Source: an uncultured Olsenella sp. (GTDB lineage: Bacteria; Actinomycetota; Coriobacteriia; Coriobacteriales; Atopobiaceae). Taken from it: a stretch of DNA of 58,800 nt. The stretch is taken from NCBI GenBank assembly GCA_900314495.1, contig OMVJ01000020.1, positions 1-58,800 of the forward strand. Reading direction: 5' to 3'. Below the pieces are notes generated by a model. The model saw only the letters and a list, made by a program, of their open reading frames with translations, ran no database searches and had not been told where the DNA came from. This document shows, one piece after another, positions 17,036-25,143 of the stretch (positions are counted from its first letter, which is position 1; each line of letters starts with the position of its first letter). A program made the translations under genes and the position numbers.

Positions 17036-18739
17036 ATGGCACTGGACGCCAAACAAGCAGCCAAGGAGCTGCTGGAAGCCGTAGGCGGATCGAGCAACAT
17101 CGTATCCGCAGCGCATTGCGCCACGCGCATGCGTCTCGTAATCGCAGACGATTCTAAGGTCGACAAGGACAAGCTCGAGAACGCCGTGGGCGCCAAGGGC
17201 AACTTCCAGGCGTCTGGCCAGCTGCAGGTCATCTACGGCACTGGCACGGTAAACAAGGTCTACGACGAGTTCATCGCCCAGGGCAACATCTCCGCAGCCA
17301 CCAAGGCAGAGGTCAAGGAAGCCGCCGCCCAGAACCAGAACAAGTTCATGGCGGCCATCAAGGTCCTCTCCGACGTCTTCGTGCCCATCATCCCGGCCAT
17401 CGTCGCCTCCGGTATGCTCATGGGTATCATGAGCGCCGTCCCGTACATCCTCCCGGATGTCGACCTCTCCACCAACGTCTACTGGAAGATCGCCGGCCTC
17501 ATCAACGCCTGCGCCCTGGCCAACCTGCAGATACTCATTGGCTTCTCCGCGGCAACCGTTTTTGGCGGCAACCCCTACCTGGGTGCCTCCCTTGGCGCGC
17601 TGCTCATCAGCTCTGACTTCATCAACGCCTACAGCGCCTCCTCGGCCATGGCCGACGGCACCATGATCACGTTTGACGTCATCCCCGGCCTCTACTCCAT
17701 CGACTGGATTGGCTACCAGGGTCACGTCATCCCCATCATCGTGGGTGTCTGGATTCTCTGCTTCTTCGAGAAGCGCCTCCACAAGGTCGTCCCCGAGATG
17801 TTCGACCTCTTCCTGACTCCGCTGCTGTCCGTCTCCGGCGCCGCCTACATCACCATCCTCTTCATCGGCCCCATCTTCGTGTGGCTCGAGAACAACATCA
17901 TCGGCCTGCTCATGGCTCTGCTCTCTGTGCCCCTGGGCATCGGCTACATCATCATCGGTCTCATCTACTCCCCGTCCGTCGTTACCGGCCTGCACCAGAT
18001 GTACACCATCATCGACGTCTCCCTGCTTGGCCAGTACGGCGTCACCTACTGGCTGCCCATCGCCTCCGCCGCCAACATCGCCCAGGGCGGTGCCTGCCTG
18101 GCCGTCGCACTCAAGACCAAGTCGGTCAAGACCAAGTCCCTGGCCGTGCCCTCTGGCGTCTCCTGCCTGCTGGGCATCACCGAGCCCGCCATCTTCGGTG
18201 TCAACCTGCCTAAGGTCAAGCCCTTCGTGGCTGGCATGATTGGCTCCGCCTGCGGCGCCTTCATCTGCTTCATGACTCACCTCGGCGCCACGGGCACCGG
18301 CGTCACCGGCATCTTCGGCCTGCTGCTCTGCATCGCCCAGCCCATCCAGTACGTCCTCATGTTCGCCGTCGCATTCGGCGTCGCCTTCGGCATCACCACG
18401 GTCATCTACTCCGACGACGCCGACGCCAAGAAGGCCCCCAAGGCTGCCGCCGAGACCAAGGCCGCCGCTGACGAGGAGGCCGCCCTGGCCAAGTCCGAGG
18501 CCGACGAGGCTCCTGCCGCCGCCCTGCAGGCCGAGACCTTCGTGGCTCCCATGACCGGCACCGCCGTGGCCATGACCTCCGTGTCCGACCCCGTGTTCGC
18601 CTCCGAGGCCATGGGCAAGGGCGAGGCCATCGAGCCCACCGAGCAGTGGGCCTGCTCTCCAACGGTGGCGCCGAGATCCTCATCCACATCGGCATCGACA
18701 CCGTGGAGCTCAACGGCGTGCCCTTCACGCCTCACGTGA
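17036..18739 (+). CDS. scrA: sucrose-type PTS permease EIIBC, with EIIA domain broken by a frameshift
   Basis: 567 residues. The EIIB domain has the phosphocysteine Cys28 in AAHCATRMRL. The EIIC domain of about ten membrane segments follows from about residue 105 to 460 (PIIPAIVASGMLMGIMSAVP, then the conserved GITEPAIFGVNLPK loop). An Ala/Lys/Glu linker (about 470-500) leads into an EIIA domain (FVAPMTGTAVAM, VFASEAMGKGEAIEPTE), but after codon 536 the frame shifts into unrelated sequence and stops at 18739. The rest of EIIA continues in another frame at 18646-18918. The transporter imports and phosphorylates sucrose (or a related disaccharide) at the membrane. GAGGAGGG precedes the ATG. EIIBC itself appears intact and could use EIIA from another system. 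Confidence 0.85.
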   Translation: MALDAKQAAKELLEAVGGSSNIVSAAHCATRMRLVIADDSKVDKDKLENAVGAKGNFQASGQLQVIYGTGTVNKVYDEFIAQGNISAATKAEVKEAAAQNQNKFMAAIKVLSDVFVPIIPAIVASGMLMGIMSAVPYILPDVDLSTNVYWKIAGLINACALANLQILIGFSAATVFGGNPYLGASLGALLISSDFINAYSASSAMADGTMITFDVIPGLYSIDWIGYQGHVIPIIVGVWILCFFEKRLHKVVPEMFDLFLTPLLSVSGAAYITILFIGPIFVWLENNIIGLLMALLSVPLGIGYIIIGLIYSPSVVTGLHQMYTIIDVSLLGQYGVTYWLPIASAANIAQGGACLAVALKTKSVKTKSLAVPSGVSCLLGITEPAIFGVNLPKVKPFVAGMIGSACGAFICFMTHLGATGTGVTGIFGLLLCIAQPIQYVLMFAVAFGVAFGITTVIYSDDADAKKAPKAAAETKAAADEEAALAKSEADEAPAAALQAETFVAPMTGTAVAMTSVSDPVFASEAMGKGEAIEPTEQWACSPTVAPRSSSTSASTPWSSTACPSRLT

Positions 18740-18918
18740 AGGTCGGCGACACCGTGAAGAAGGGCGACCTGCTCATGGAGGTCGACCTGGACGCCGTCAA
18801 GGCCGCTGGCAAGCAGACCACCACGATGATCGTGGTCACCAACACGGACGACTACGCGTCCGTGGAGGGCAAGGATGGCGCCGTCAAGGCTGGCGACCCC
18901 TTCATCGAGGTCAAGTAA
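18646..18918 (+). pseudogene. out-of-frame C-terminal EIIA fragment of the PTS permease
   Basis: This frame encodes MGLLSNGGAEILIHIGIDTV and the rest of a crr-type EIIA domain, ending FIEVK. It keeps the phospho-acceptor His in LIHIGIDT. Compared with normal EIIA, about 18-20 residues are missing between GEAIEPTE and GLLSNGG, including the VAPVDG-type segment and the second conserved His (HAxGL). The join is consistent with a deletion of about 55-61 bases (3n+1), which explains the frame change. It is not likely to be translated by itself. Either a real mutation or an assembly fault. Confidence 0.8.
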
Positions 18919-18953
18919 GGCTTTGCGGTGATCACCCACAGAAGCTAGGAACC

Positions 18954-18982
18954 AAGGGGGACGGTCACTCGGCCGTCCCCTT
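18954..18982 (+). terminator. Rho-independent terminator after the PTS gene
   Basis: Hairpin AAGGGGGACGG / CCGTCCCCTT with an 8-base loop followed by CTTA. It is 35 bases after the EIIA fragment stop and separates it from the fructokinase gene. Confidence 0.7.
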
Positions 18983-19046
18983 CTTAGAATCGGGCGCATT
19001 CAGCGCGTCCATACCAAACGGGCAACCAGCCCAGATTGGAGAGACC

Positions 19047-19997
19047 ATGTTCTCTGTTACCGCCCTTGGCGAGCTCCTCATTGACTTCACCGACGCCGGC
19101 ACCTCCCCCTCCGGTCAGAAGCTCTTCGAGCGCAACCCCGGCGGCGCCCCCGCCAACGTGCTGGTCGCGCTTGAGCGCCTGGGCTGCTCCACCGCCTTCA
19201 TTGGCAAGGTGGGCCAGGACATGCACGGTGACTTCCTGCGCGCCACCCTCCTCGCCAACGACATCAACTGCGACGGTCTGATCTCCGACCCCGACACCTT
19301 CACCACCCTGGCCTTCGTGGCGCTGGACGCCAACGGCGAGCGCAAGTTCTCCTTCGCCCGCAAGCCCGGCGCAGACACCCAGCTCAGGACCGCGGAGCTG
19401 CGCGAGGACATCATCTCCAACAGCCAGGTCTTCCACGTGGGCTCCCTCTCCCTCACCAACGAGCCCGCCCGCTCTGCCACCATCGCAGCTCTCAAGGTTG
19501 CCAAGGTTGCCGGCTGCGTCATGTCCTATGACCCCAACTACCGCGACTCCCTGTGGAGCGGCCCCGTCGAGGCTGCCCAGCAGATGCAGTCCATCGTCAG
19601 CTACATGGACCTCATCAAGATCTCCGGCGAGGAGTGCGCGCTCCTGACCGGCGACACCGACCCCGAGGCTGCCGCCAAGGCCCTCCTGGCCCAGGGCGCC
19701 AAGGTCGTGTGCGTCACGCTGGACGCCGAGGGCGCCCTCGTGGCAACCAACGAGGGCTGCGCCACCGTGCCCAGCTTCCGCGTTGAGGCCGTGGACACCA
19801 CCGGTGCCGGCGACTCCTTCTGGGGCGGCTTCCTCTGCGCCTTCCTGGACAGCAAGAAGAAGCCCGAGGAGGTCACGCTGGAGGACGCCAAGTACTTCGC
19901 GCGCTTCGGCAACGCCGTGGCATCCCTGTGCGTGCGCAAGCGCGGCGCCATTCCCGCCATGCCCACCCTTGCCGAGGTCGAGAAGGTCTTGGCCTAA
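19047..19997 (+). CDS. scrK: fructokinase (PfkB family)
   Basis: 316 residues. PfkB/ribokinase-fold kinase that phosphorylates fructose released from sucrose or fructan. Seen: NPGGAPANVLVALERLG near the N-terminus (PfkB signature 1 region), GKVGQDMHGDF, and DTTGAGDSFWGGFL (signature 2, with the catalytic Asp and anion hole). The context with sucrose hydrolases and the PTS favours fructose over other sugars. GGAGAG lies 6 bases before the ATG. A strong terminator follows at 20011, so it forms its own unit or reads through from the PTS gene. Confidence 0.92.
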   Translation: MFSVTALGELLIDFTDAGTSPSGQKLFERNPGGAPANVLVALERLGCSTAFIGKVGQDMHGDFLRATLLANDINCDGLISDPDTFTTLAFVALDANGERKFSFARKPGADTQLRTAELREDIISNSQVFHVGSLSLTNEPARSATIAALKVAKVAGCVMSYDPNYRDSLWSGPVEAAQQMQSIVSYMDLIKISGEECALLTGDTDPEAAAKALLAQGAKVVCVTLDAEGALVATNEGCATVPSFRVEAVDTTGAGDSFWGGFLCAFLDSKKKPEEVTLEDAKYFARFGNAVASLCVRKRGAIPAMPTLAEVEKVLA

Positions 19998-20010
19998 CTA
20001 GCCCCACCCT

Positions 20011-20043
20011 GGCCCAGAGGATTGCTCCCTCTGGGCCTTTTTT
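20011..20043 (+). terminator. Rho-independent terminator after fructokinase
   Basis: Perfect 10-bp stem GGCCCAGAGG / CCTCTGGGCC with a 7-base loop, followed by TTTTTT. A textbook terminator. Confidence 0.93.
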
Positions 20044-20135
20044 ATCGCCGTGCCACGTATTTGTGCGCTTCAACGCGTCCGCATCGGGTTCACACTGGTT
20101 GCAAGACCACCCGCATCGTCCTAGGGAGGCACCTC

Positions 20136-21653
20136 ATGCCCATCAACTATTCCTTCAACCAGAAGCACAACTGGCGCCTCAAGTTCCACCTGCAGACGGA
20201 GTCCGGCGACGTCACGGACCCCAACGGCCTCTGCCAGCTGAACGGCGTCTATCACTTCTCGCACCAGCACCGCCGCCTGTGGCCGGACGCGGCCCACGGC
20301 TGGGCCCACTGGACCAGCACGGACCTGGTGAACTGGCAGTGGTGCGGAAGCCCCATCATGCCCAGCTGCGAGCTCGACAAGAACGGCTCCTACTCCGGCT
20401 CCGCCACCGTGCACGACGGCCAGATGTGGTGCTACTACACGGGCAACCAGCTCCTGCCCGGTGACCACGACTACGACTACTCGGGCCGCCTTGCCAACGA
20501 GATCCTGGTCGTGAGCGACGGCACCAACTACGGCGAGAAGCGCCTGGTCCTTGGCAACGAGGGCTACCCCGCCTACTGCTCCTGCCACGTGCGCGACCCC
20601 AAGGTATGGGAGCAGGACGGCCGTTGGTACATGCTGCTGGGTGCGCGCGCCAAGGGCGACCGCGGCGCCGTGCTGCTGTACGGCAGCGAGGACGGCCTGT
20701 CTTGGAAGCTTGCGGGCAGCGCCACCAACACCGACGAGGACACCTTTGGCTACATGTGGGAGTGCCCCAACCGCATCTGCCTGGACGGCCGCGAGTTCCT
20801 GCTCGTCTGCCCGCAGGGCGTGCCCAAGCGCGACTTCTCGTTCGAGAACGTGCACAACACCGGCTACTTCCCGCTCTCCGGCACCGTGGTGGACACCCTG
20901 GGCAAGGACCCGAAGCTCATGGACGCCGACGGCCCCTACCCCTGCATGGACCCCAAGGACTTCGTGGAGATGGACTACGGCTTTGACTTCTATGCGCCGC
21001 AGGCCTTCGAGGACGAGTCCGGCCGCACCCTGCTTGTGGGCTGGGTGGGCCTGCCGGACATCGAGACCCAGTACGACAACCCCACCCGCGAGTGGACGCA
21101 CACCCTCACGGTGCCGCGCGTGCTAAGCCTCAACGAGGCTGGCAACATCTGCCAGTGGCCCGCGCCGGAGATCGAAGTGCTGCACGGCGAGCCCGCCGAG
21201 TTCTCTGGCCAGGGGCTGCACGGCACCACCGGCACCGTGGGCTCCGCCAAGAACGACGAGTACGAGCTCTCCGACGCCATTGGCGCCACCTTCCAGGGAG
21301 GCACCTGCGACCTGCTGCTGGATGACATCAAGGGCGAGGGCCGCATCCTCCTCAACGGCGACCTGGAGCTCATGGTGAGGAAGGACCTGGTTGAGCTAGC
21401 CTTCTTGAGCCCCGCAGGCGCCTACCGCACCGTGCGCCGCCTGAGCACGGCAAAGCTCTCCGCTGGCGCCGTCCAGAGCCTGCGTCTGCTGGTGGACACC
21501 TCCGTGGTAGAGATCTACGTCAACGGCGGCGAGAAGACCTTCACCACCCGCTGGTACCCCGAGGACATCAGCAAGCTGCACGTTGCGTCCACGCTGGACG
21601 CCGAGCACCGCGCGTGGACCATGGGCAGCATGACCTATGGGATCCGCGGGTAG
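20136..21653 (+). CDS. GH32 family enzyme (2), divergent nucleophile motif
   Basis: 505 residues from the ATG at 20136 (AGGGAGG 7 bases upstream). GH32 propeller with Asp154 in HVRDPKVW and Glu209 in MWECPN both present. The usual W-(M/L)-N-D-P-N-G motif reads GDVTDPNG here: the nucleophile Asp28 is kept but the Trp and Asn before it are replaced. A beta-sandwich domain with SVVEIYVNGGEKTFTTRWY, typical of GH32, ends the protein. No signal peptide. It may hydrolyse or transfer fructosyl groups with altered substrate binding. It is preceded by a terminator, so it probably has its own promoter in 20044-20135. Confidence 0.85.
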   Translation: MPINYSFNQKHNWRLKFHLQTESGDVTDPNGLCQLNGVYHFSHQHRRLWPDAAHGWAHWTSTDLVNWQWCGSPIMPSCELDKNGSYSGSATVHDGQMWCYYTGNQLLPGDHDYDYSGRLANEILVVSDGTNYGEKRLVLGNEGYPAYCSCHVRDPKVWEQDGRWYMLLGARAKGDRGAVLLYGSEDGLSWKLAGSATNTDEDTFGYMWECPNRICLDGREFLLVCPQGVPKRDFSFENVHNTGYFPLSGTVVDTLGKDPKLMDADGPYPCMDPKDFVEMDYGFDFYAPQAFEDESGRTLLVGWVGLPDIETQYDNPTREWTHTLTVPRVLSLNEAGNICQWPAPEIEVLHGEPAEFSGQGLHGTTGTVGSAKNDEYELSDAIGATFQGGTCDLLLDDIKGEGRILLNGDLELMVRKDLVELAFLSPAGAYRTVRRLSTAKLSAGAVQSLRLLVDTSVVEIYVNGGEKTFTTRWYPEDISKLHVASTLDAEHRAWTMGSMTYGIRG

Positions 21654-21741
21654 CGCAAAGAGCGGCCACGTAAGGCGGCCCGAAAGGGTCACGCCGTCAA
21701 GCCGCGGCTAGAATTACAGCAGAGGAAGAGTTGCCGAAACG

Positions 21742-21776
21742 GCGGCCGTGGAAGTTCAACCTCCACGGCCGCAGGC
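21742..21776 (+). terminator. hairpin terminator between two GH32 genes
   Basis: GCGGCCGTGGA (21742-21752) pairs perfectly with TCCACGGCCGC (21762-21772), followed by AGGCATTTT. It terminates the upstream GH32 transcript or attenuates entry into the next gene, whose ATG is 24 bases on. Confidence 0.75.
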
Positions 21777-21795
21777 ATTTTGGGGAGTGAGATTC

Positions 21796-23226
21796 ATGGA
21801 CACGCTCAGCATCGCGCAGGCACCACTCCATTGGGAGCCGCACTTCCACCTGACACCGGGCCACGGCTGGATGAACGATCCCAACGCCCTGTGCCAGTTC
21901 CGCGGCACCTATCACTTCTGCTATCAGTACGGGCCGGATTGGCCCAACAGTGACACCAAGTGGTGGGGCCACGCAACAAGCCCGGACCTGCTGACTTGGA
22001 CACGCACCGAACCCGCCATGGCGCCCGAGCTTCCGGAGGAGCGCGACGGCGTGTGGTCAGGATGCGCCTTGGTAGAGACGGGGCCGGACGGAACGGAGCG
22101 CATCCGCGTCTTCTACACCGCCCACCTGGTGCCGGAGGGTGCAGTCCCCCACACCGCCTATGACCACGTTGCCCACCAGGTTGCCACCCACAGCTCGGAC
22201 GGGGTGCGCTACCAGGACAGGCACGTAATCCTCTCCCCCGCGGACTACCCTGCGGAGGTCTGCGCCCACGTGCGCGACCCCAAGGTCTGGCGCGAGGCAG
22301 ACGGCACGTGGTGGATGCTCCTGGGCACGCGCCTTGTGGTGGACGAGAGCAGGGAAAGGGACACGGGCGCGGTCATGCTTTGGTCCTCCCCCGACGGCGA
22401 GGCGTGGACCTTTAACCGCTTCGTCCGTCCGATGGAGCGGCTGGGCTATATGTGGGAGTGCCCCAACATAGTGCGGCTGGGCGGCCGCGACTACCTTGCC
22501 GTCTGCCCCCAGGGCATGCCGCACGAGGAGCTTCGCTGGCAAAACCGCTGGCAGGCCGGCTACTTCCCTCTGGCAGGCCGCATGCAGCAAGCCGACACCG
22601 TGGATGCCGCAAGCTTCACCGAATGGGACCACGGCTTTGACTTCTATGCGCCGCAGATCTTCGTGGACCAGCAGGGTCGCAGCATCCTCGTGGGCTGGAT
22701 GGGCACCTTTGACCCCTCATATTCCAGCGCACCGGAGGGTCTGGCCTGGTGCCACTGCCTTACGTTGCCGCGCGAGCTCAGCCTTGCCACAGACGGCAGC
22801 CTGCTGCAATGGCCGGTGCGGGAGCTGGACGCCCGGCGCGGCACGCCCATTCAGCTCGCTCCCAACGTCCCCCTGACCTGCGCGAACATGCACGCGGACA
22901 TACTTCTGAAGGACATCCGCGGCACTGGCGCGCTGGCCTTGGGGACCACGGAGGAGGGAGAGCTGCTGTCCCTTGCCTTCAACGGAGAACGGCTTTCCCT
23001 TGTGTTCGGGCAGACCGACGCCGCCAAGGCAGCGGCTCTCGGCCGCACGCACCGGACCATTGCCTGCAGCGCCCTTACCGACCTGCGCGTCGTTGTGGAC
23101 GGCTCCACCGTGGAGGTCTACGCCAACCGCGGGGCCCAGGTCTTCTCCACCCGTTGGTTCCCAGCTGGCAACCAGCTGGTCGTGAACTCCAGTCTTACCG
23201 CCCAGGGCGTCGCTTACCCGCTATAA
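21796..23226 (+). CDS. GH32 beta-fructofuranosidase (3)
   Basis: 476 residues from the ATG at 21796 (GGGAG about 9 bases upstream). Full GH32 triad: GWMNDPNA with Asp28, HVRDPKVW with Asp161, MWECPN with Glu221. One substitution is notable: the usual DPNG is DPNA. The C-terminal beta-sandwich ends with STVEVYANRGAQVFSTRWF. No signal peptide, so it acts on imported sugar. Same strand and close to enzyme (2), from which it is separated by a hairpin. Confidence 0.9.
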   Translation: MDTLSIAQAPLHWEPHFHLTPGHGWMNDPNALCQFRGTYHFCYQYGPDWPNSDTKWWGHATSPDLLTWTRTEPAMAPELPEERDGVWSGCALVETGPDGTERIRVFYTAHLVPEGAVPHTAYDHVAHQVATHSSDGVRYQDRHVILSPADYPAEVCAHVRDPKVWREADGTWWMLLGTRLVVDESRERDTGAVMLWSSPDGEAWTFNRFVRPMERLGYMWECPNIVRLGGRDYLAVCPQGMPHEELRWQNRWQAGYFPLAGRMQQADTVDAASFTEWDHGFDFYAPQIFVDQQGRSILVGWMGTFDPSYSSAPEGLAWCHCLTLPRELSLATDGSLLQWPVRELDARRGTPIQLAPNVPLTCANMHADILLKDIRGTGALALGTTEEGELLSLAFNGERLSLVFGQTDAAKAAALGRTHRTIACSALTDLRVVVDGSTVEVYANRGAQVFSTRWFPAGNQLVVNSSLTAQGVAYPL

Positions 23227-23258
23227 CCGCCACAGCGAGAACAAGTTCCAGCAAGGAC

Positions 23259-23302
23259 GACCCCGGCCAGTGACCGTAGATTCACTGGCCGGGGTCTTCT
23301 GT
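23259..23302 (+). terminator. Rho-independent terminator after GH32 (3)
   Basis: Perfect 15-bp stem: 23259-23273 GACCCCGGCCAGTGA with 23282-23296 TCACTGGCCGGGGTC, loop of 8 bases, then TTCTGTT. Confidence 0.88.
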
Positions 23303-23319
23303 TGGAAGGCTCTATGAAT

Positions 23320-23347
23320 GCCGGCGCACCAACGGAGGTGCGCCGGC
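23320..23347. terminator. second hairpin, probably terminator of the minus-strand GH32 gene
   Basis: GCCGGCGCACC (23320-23330) pairs perfectly with GGTGCGCCGGC (23337-23347). It lies 12 bases beyond the 3' end of the minus-strand GH32 gene; a U-tract is weak. Confidence 0.5.
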
Positions 23348-23359
23348 CTTGTGGTGCCG

Positions 23360-24841
23360 TTACCTGTCGACCACGTAGTTGATAGAGATGGGATCCATGG
23401 GATACCAGGTGCCCTGGGCGCCCGGCAGGTCGGCGGTGATCGTCAGCTCGTCCGTCTCGGCGAAGTAGCGGGTGCTGAGTACGGTCTCGCCACCGTTGAG
23501 GTAAATCTCAAGCACGGAGGTGTCAACCAGCACGCGGATGTCGTGCACGTCGCCGCAGAGGGCGCGACGAACCTTGCGGCCCTGGCCAACCGTGTCGTCC
23601 GTGAAGACCAGCTCGACCACGCCGTCCTTGATGCGCAGCTCCAGCGCCTCGGCAAAGCGGAGGGTGCCGTCACCCGTGATGCCGCTGATAACCGCGTCAG
23701 CGCACTTGGGCAGGGTTGCCTTGGCACCGTCGAAGGCCTGGGCGCCGCCGCGCAGCGCGGTGATCTCCTCCGCGGGCCACTGCAGGACGCGGCCGTTGGC
23801 GCCCATGGAGAGCACGCGCGGCACGGTGAGGCAGCCGCGCCAGGTGTCCGTGGGGTTGTCGTAGGGACGCACGTCGTACTTGTCGTGCGGGAGGCTCATC
23901 CAGCCAATGAGCATGGTGCGGCCGTCCTCCGCAGCCAGCGTCTGGCAGGCGTAGAAGTCGAAGCCGTGGTCCCACTCCACGAAGGTCTCTTGGTCAATGG
24001 CGGGGTGCGGGCCCTCCGCGGCCATGAGCTCCGTGTCCTGGTGCATGAGGGCGAGCAGATCGCCATCCAGCGGGAAGTAACCGTTGCCGTGCACGTTCTG
24101 CAGCATGTAGGGCAGGTTCAGCTCGTTGGTGCCCTGGGGGCAGGTGGCCAGGAACTGGTGCTCGGCGCCGTCGGCGTCCTTCAGGACAATGCGGTCCGGG
24201 CACTCCCACATGTAACCGAAGGGCTCGGCGCCCGTGTTGGTGACGGAGCCCTCCAGCGCCCACTTGACGCCGTCGTCAGAGCCGTAGCACAGGATGGAGC
24301 CGCGGGAGTCCTTGCGCGTGCGGGCGCCCAACAGCATGTGCAGGCGACCATCCTGACGCCAGACCTTGGGGTCGCGAACGTGGTTGGAGCAGTAGGAGGG
24401 GTAGTCCGCGTTGGTGATTACTACCTCCTTGGGCCCCAGGTTGATGCCGTTGTAGCTGCGCATGCGGGTCTGGTTGGCAAGGCGGCCGGCGTAGGTGCCG
24501 TCACCGGCGGGCCAGCGGATGTTGCCCGTGTAGTAGTACCACACCTCGCCGCCGTGGGGTGCCTCGTCGGGGCCGGCAACGTACGCGCCGCCGGAGTAGG
24601 AACCGTCCTTGTCGCTGGGGGCGTCGGGCATAACGTGGCAGCCCAGGAAGACCCAGTTCACAAGGTCGCGGCTCACATAGTGGCCCCAACCGTGCGGGCT
24701 GTCATAGTTGCCGGGGTACTCGGGCGCGTTCTGGCAGCAAACGTGGTAGGTGCCGCGGAACTGGCAGAGTCCGTTGGGGTCGCTGATGGAGCCGTTGTAG
24801 GGGGCGAGGTGCAGCTTGGGACGCCAACTGTCGTTGCTCAT
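23360..24841 (-). CDS. GH32 family enzyme (4), divergent nucleophile motif
   Basis: 493 residues from the ATG at 24841, with AAAGGA 8 bases upstream. GH32 fold with Asp157 in HVRDPKVW and Glu213 in MWECPD. The nucleophile region is GSISDPNG with Asp21 kept, again lacking the W-x-N before DPNG, as in enzyme (2) at 20136. These two enzymes also share the motif GCHVMPDAPSDKDGSYSGG / SPIMPSCELDKNGSYSGS and so form one subgroup. Its promoter carries ScrR-type operator 2 (24938-24957) next to a TATCAT -10-like box. Cytoplasmic, since no signal peptide is seen. Substrate unknown within sucrose/fructan space. Confidence 0.86.
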   Translation of the reverse strand: MSNDSWRPKLHLAPYNGSISDPNGLCQFRGTYHVCCQNAPEYPGNYDSPHGWGHYVSRDLVNWVFLGCHVMPDAPSDKDGSYSGGAYVAGPDEAPHGGEVWYYYTGNIRWPAGDGTYAGRLANQTRMRSYNGINLGPKEVVITNADYPSYCSNHVRDPKVWRQDGRLHMLLGARTRKDSRGSILCYGSDDGVKWALEGSVTNTGAEPFGYMWECPDRIVLKDADGAEHQFLATCPQGTNELNLPYMLQNVHGNGYFPLDGDLLALMHQDTELMAAEGPHPAIDQETFVEWDHGFDFYACQTLAAEDGRTMLIGWMSLPHDKYDVRPYDNPTDTWRGCLTVPRVLSMGANGRVLQWPAEEITALRGGAQAFDGAKATLPKCADAVISGITGDGTLRFAEALELRIKDGVVELVFTDDTVGQGRKVRRALCGDVHDIRVLVDTSVLEIYLNGGETVLSTRYFAETDELTITADLPGAQGTWYPMDPISINYVVDR

Positions 24842-24937
24842 GGAGGTCCTTTCATCCGGCCGCGCGGGTGCGCAAGACAAACTTCTTTGGGCGAGACACG
24901 CAGGACGTGCGGCATGGTTGCATGCGCCTTTTATGAT

Positions 24938-24957
24938 ATGCGAGAACGATTCCACAT
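24938..24957 (-). promoter_or_regulatory. ScrR-type operator 2 (upstream of GH32 (4))
   Basis: ATGCGAGAACGATTCCACAT, a 20-bp LacI-type quasi-palindrome with central CG. Read on the minus strand it is followed directly by CATATCAT, a likely -10 box (TATCAT), so a bound repressor would cover the promoter. The block 24932-24955 is almost identical to 28929-28952. Confidence 0.82.
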
Positions 24958-25015
24958 CCCGCCAGTGCGCGGCGAGCGGCATACGCGCATGGCGAGCGGC
25001 GCACGTGTCAGCCGT

Positions 25016-25142
25016 GTGTCAGGGGGACGTTTCCCGTTTGACACAGAGGGGGCGCGCCGGAGGGGAAACCTCCCCCCTCCCAGCGCGCCCCCATCACCCA
25101 ACAAAAGGGGTATGACAAAAGGGAAACGTCCCCCTTTGACAC
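25016..25142. repeat. nested palindromes with GGGGACG cores, family A-like (copy 3)
   Basis: Unit 1 (25016-25044) runs from GTGTCAGGGGGACGTTTCCC to TTTGACAC; unit 2 (25112-25142) runs from ATGACAAAAGGGAAACGTCC to TTTGACAC. The two are inverted copies of each other. Between them GGGGGCGCGC (25049-25058) pairs with GCGCGCCCCC-like sequence near 25083-25092, enclosing a GGAGGGG/CCCCTCC hairpin. It ends 1 base before the stop codon of the HAD gene and resembles the other TGAGAC/TGACAC-bounded elements. Confidence 0.8.
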
Positions 25143-25143
25143 G

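Noticed and set aside
20136-24841. GH32 enzymes (2) and (4) as pseudogenes because of the altered nucleophile motif
   Set aside because: Frames are intact, nucleophile Asp, RDP Asp and EC Glu are kept, and both share the same variant.
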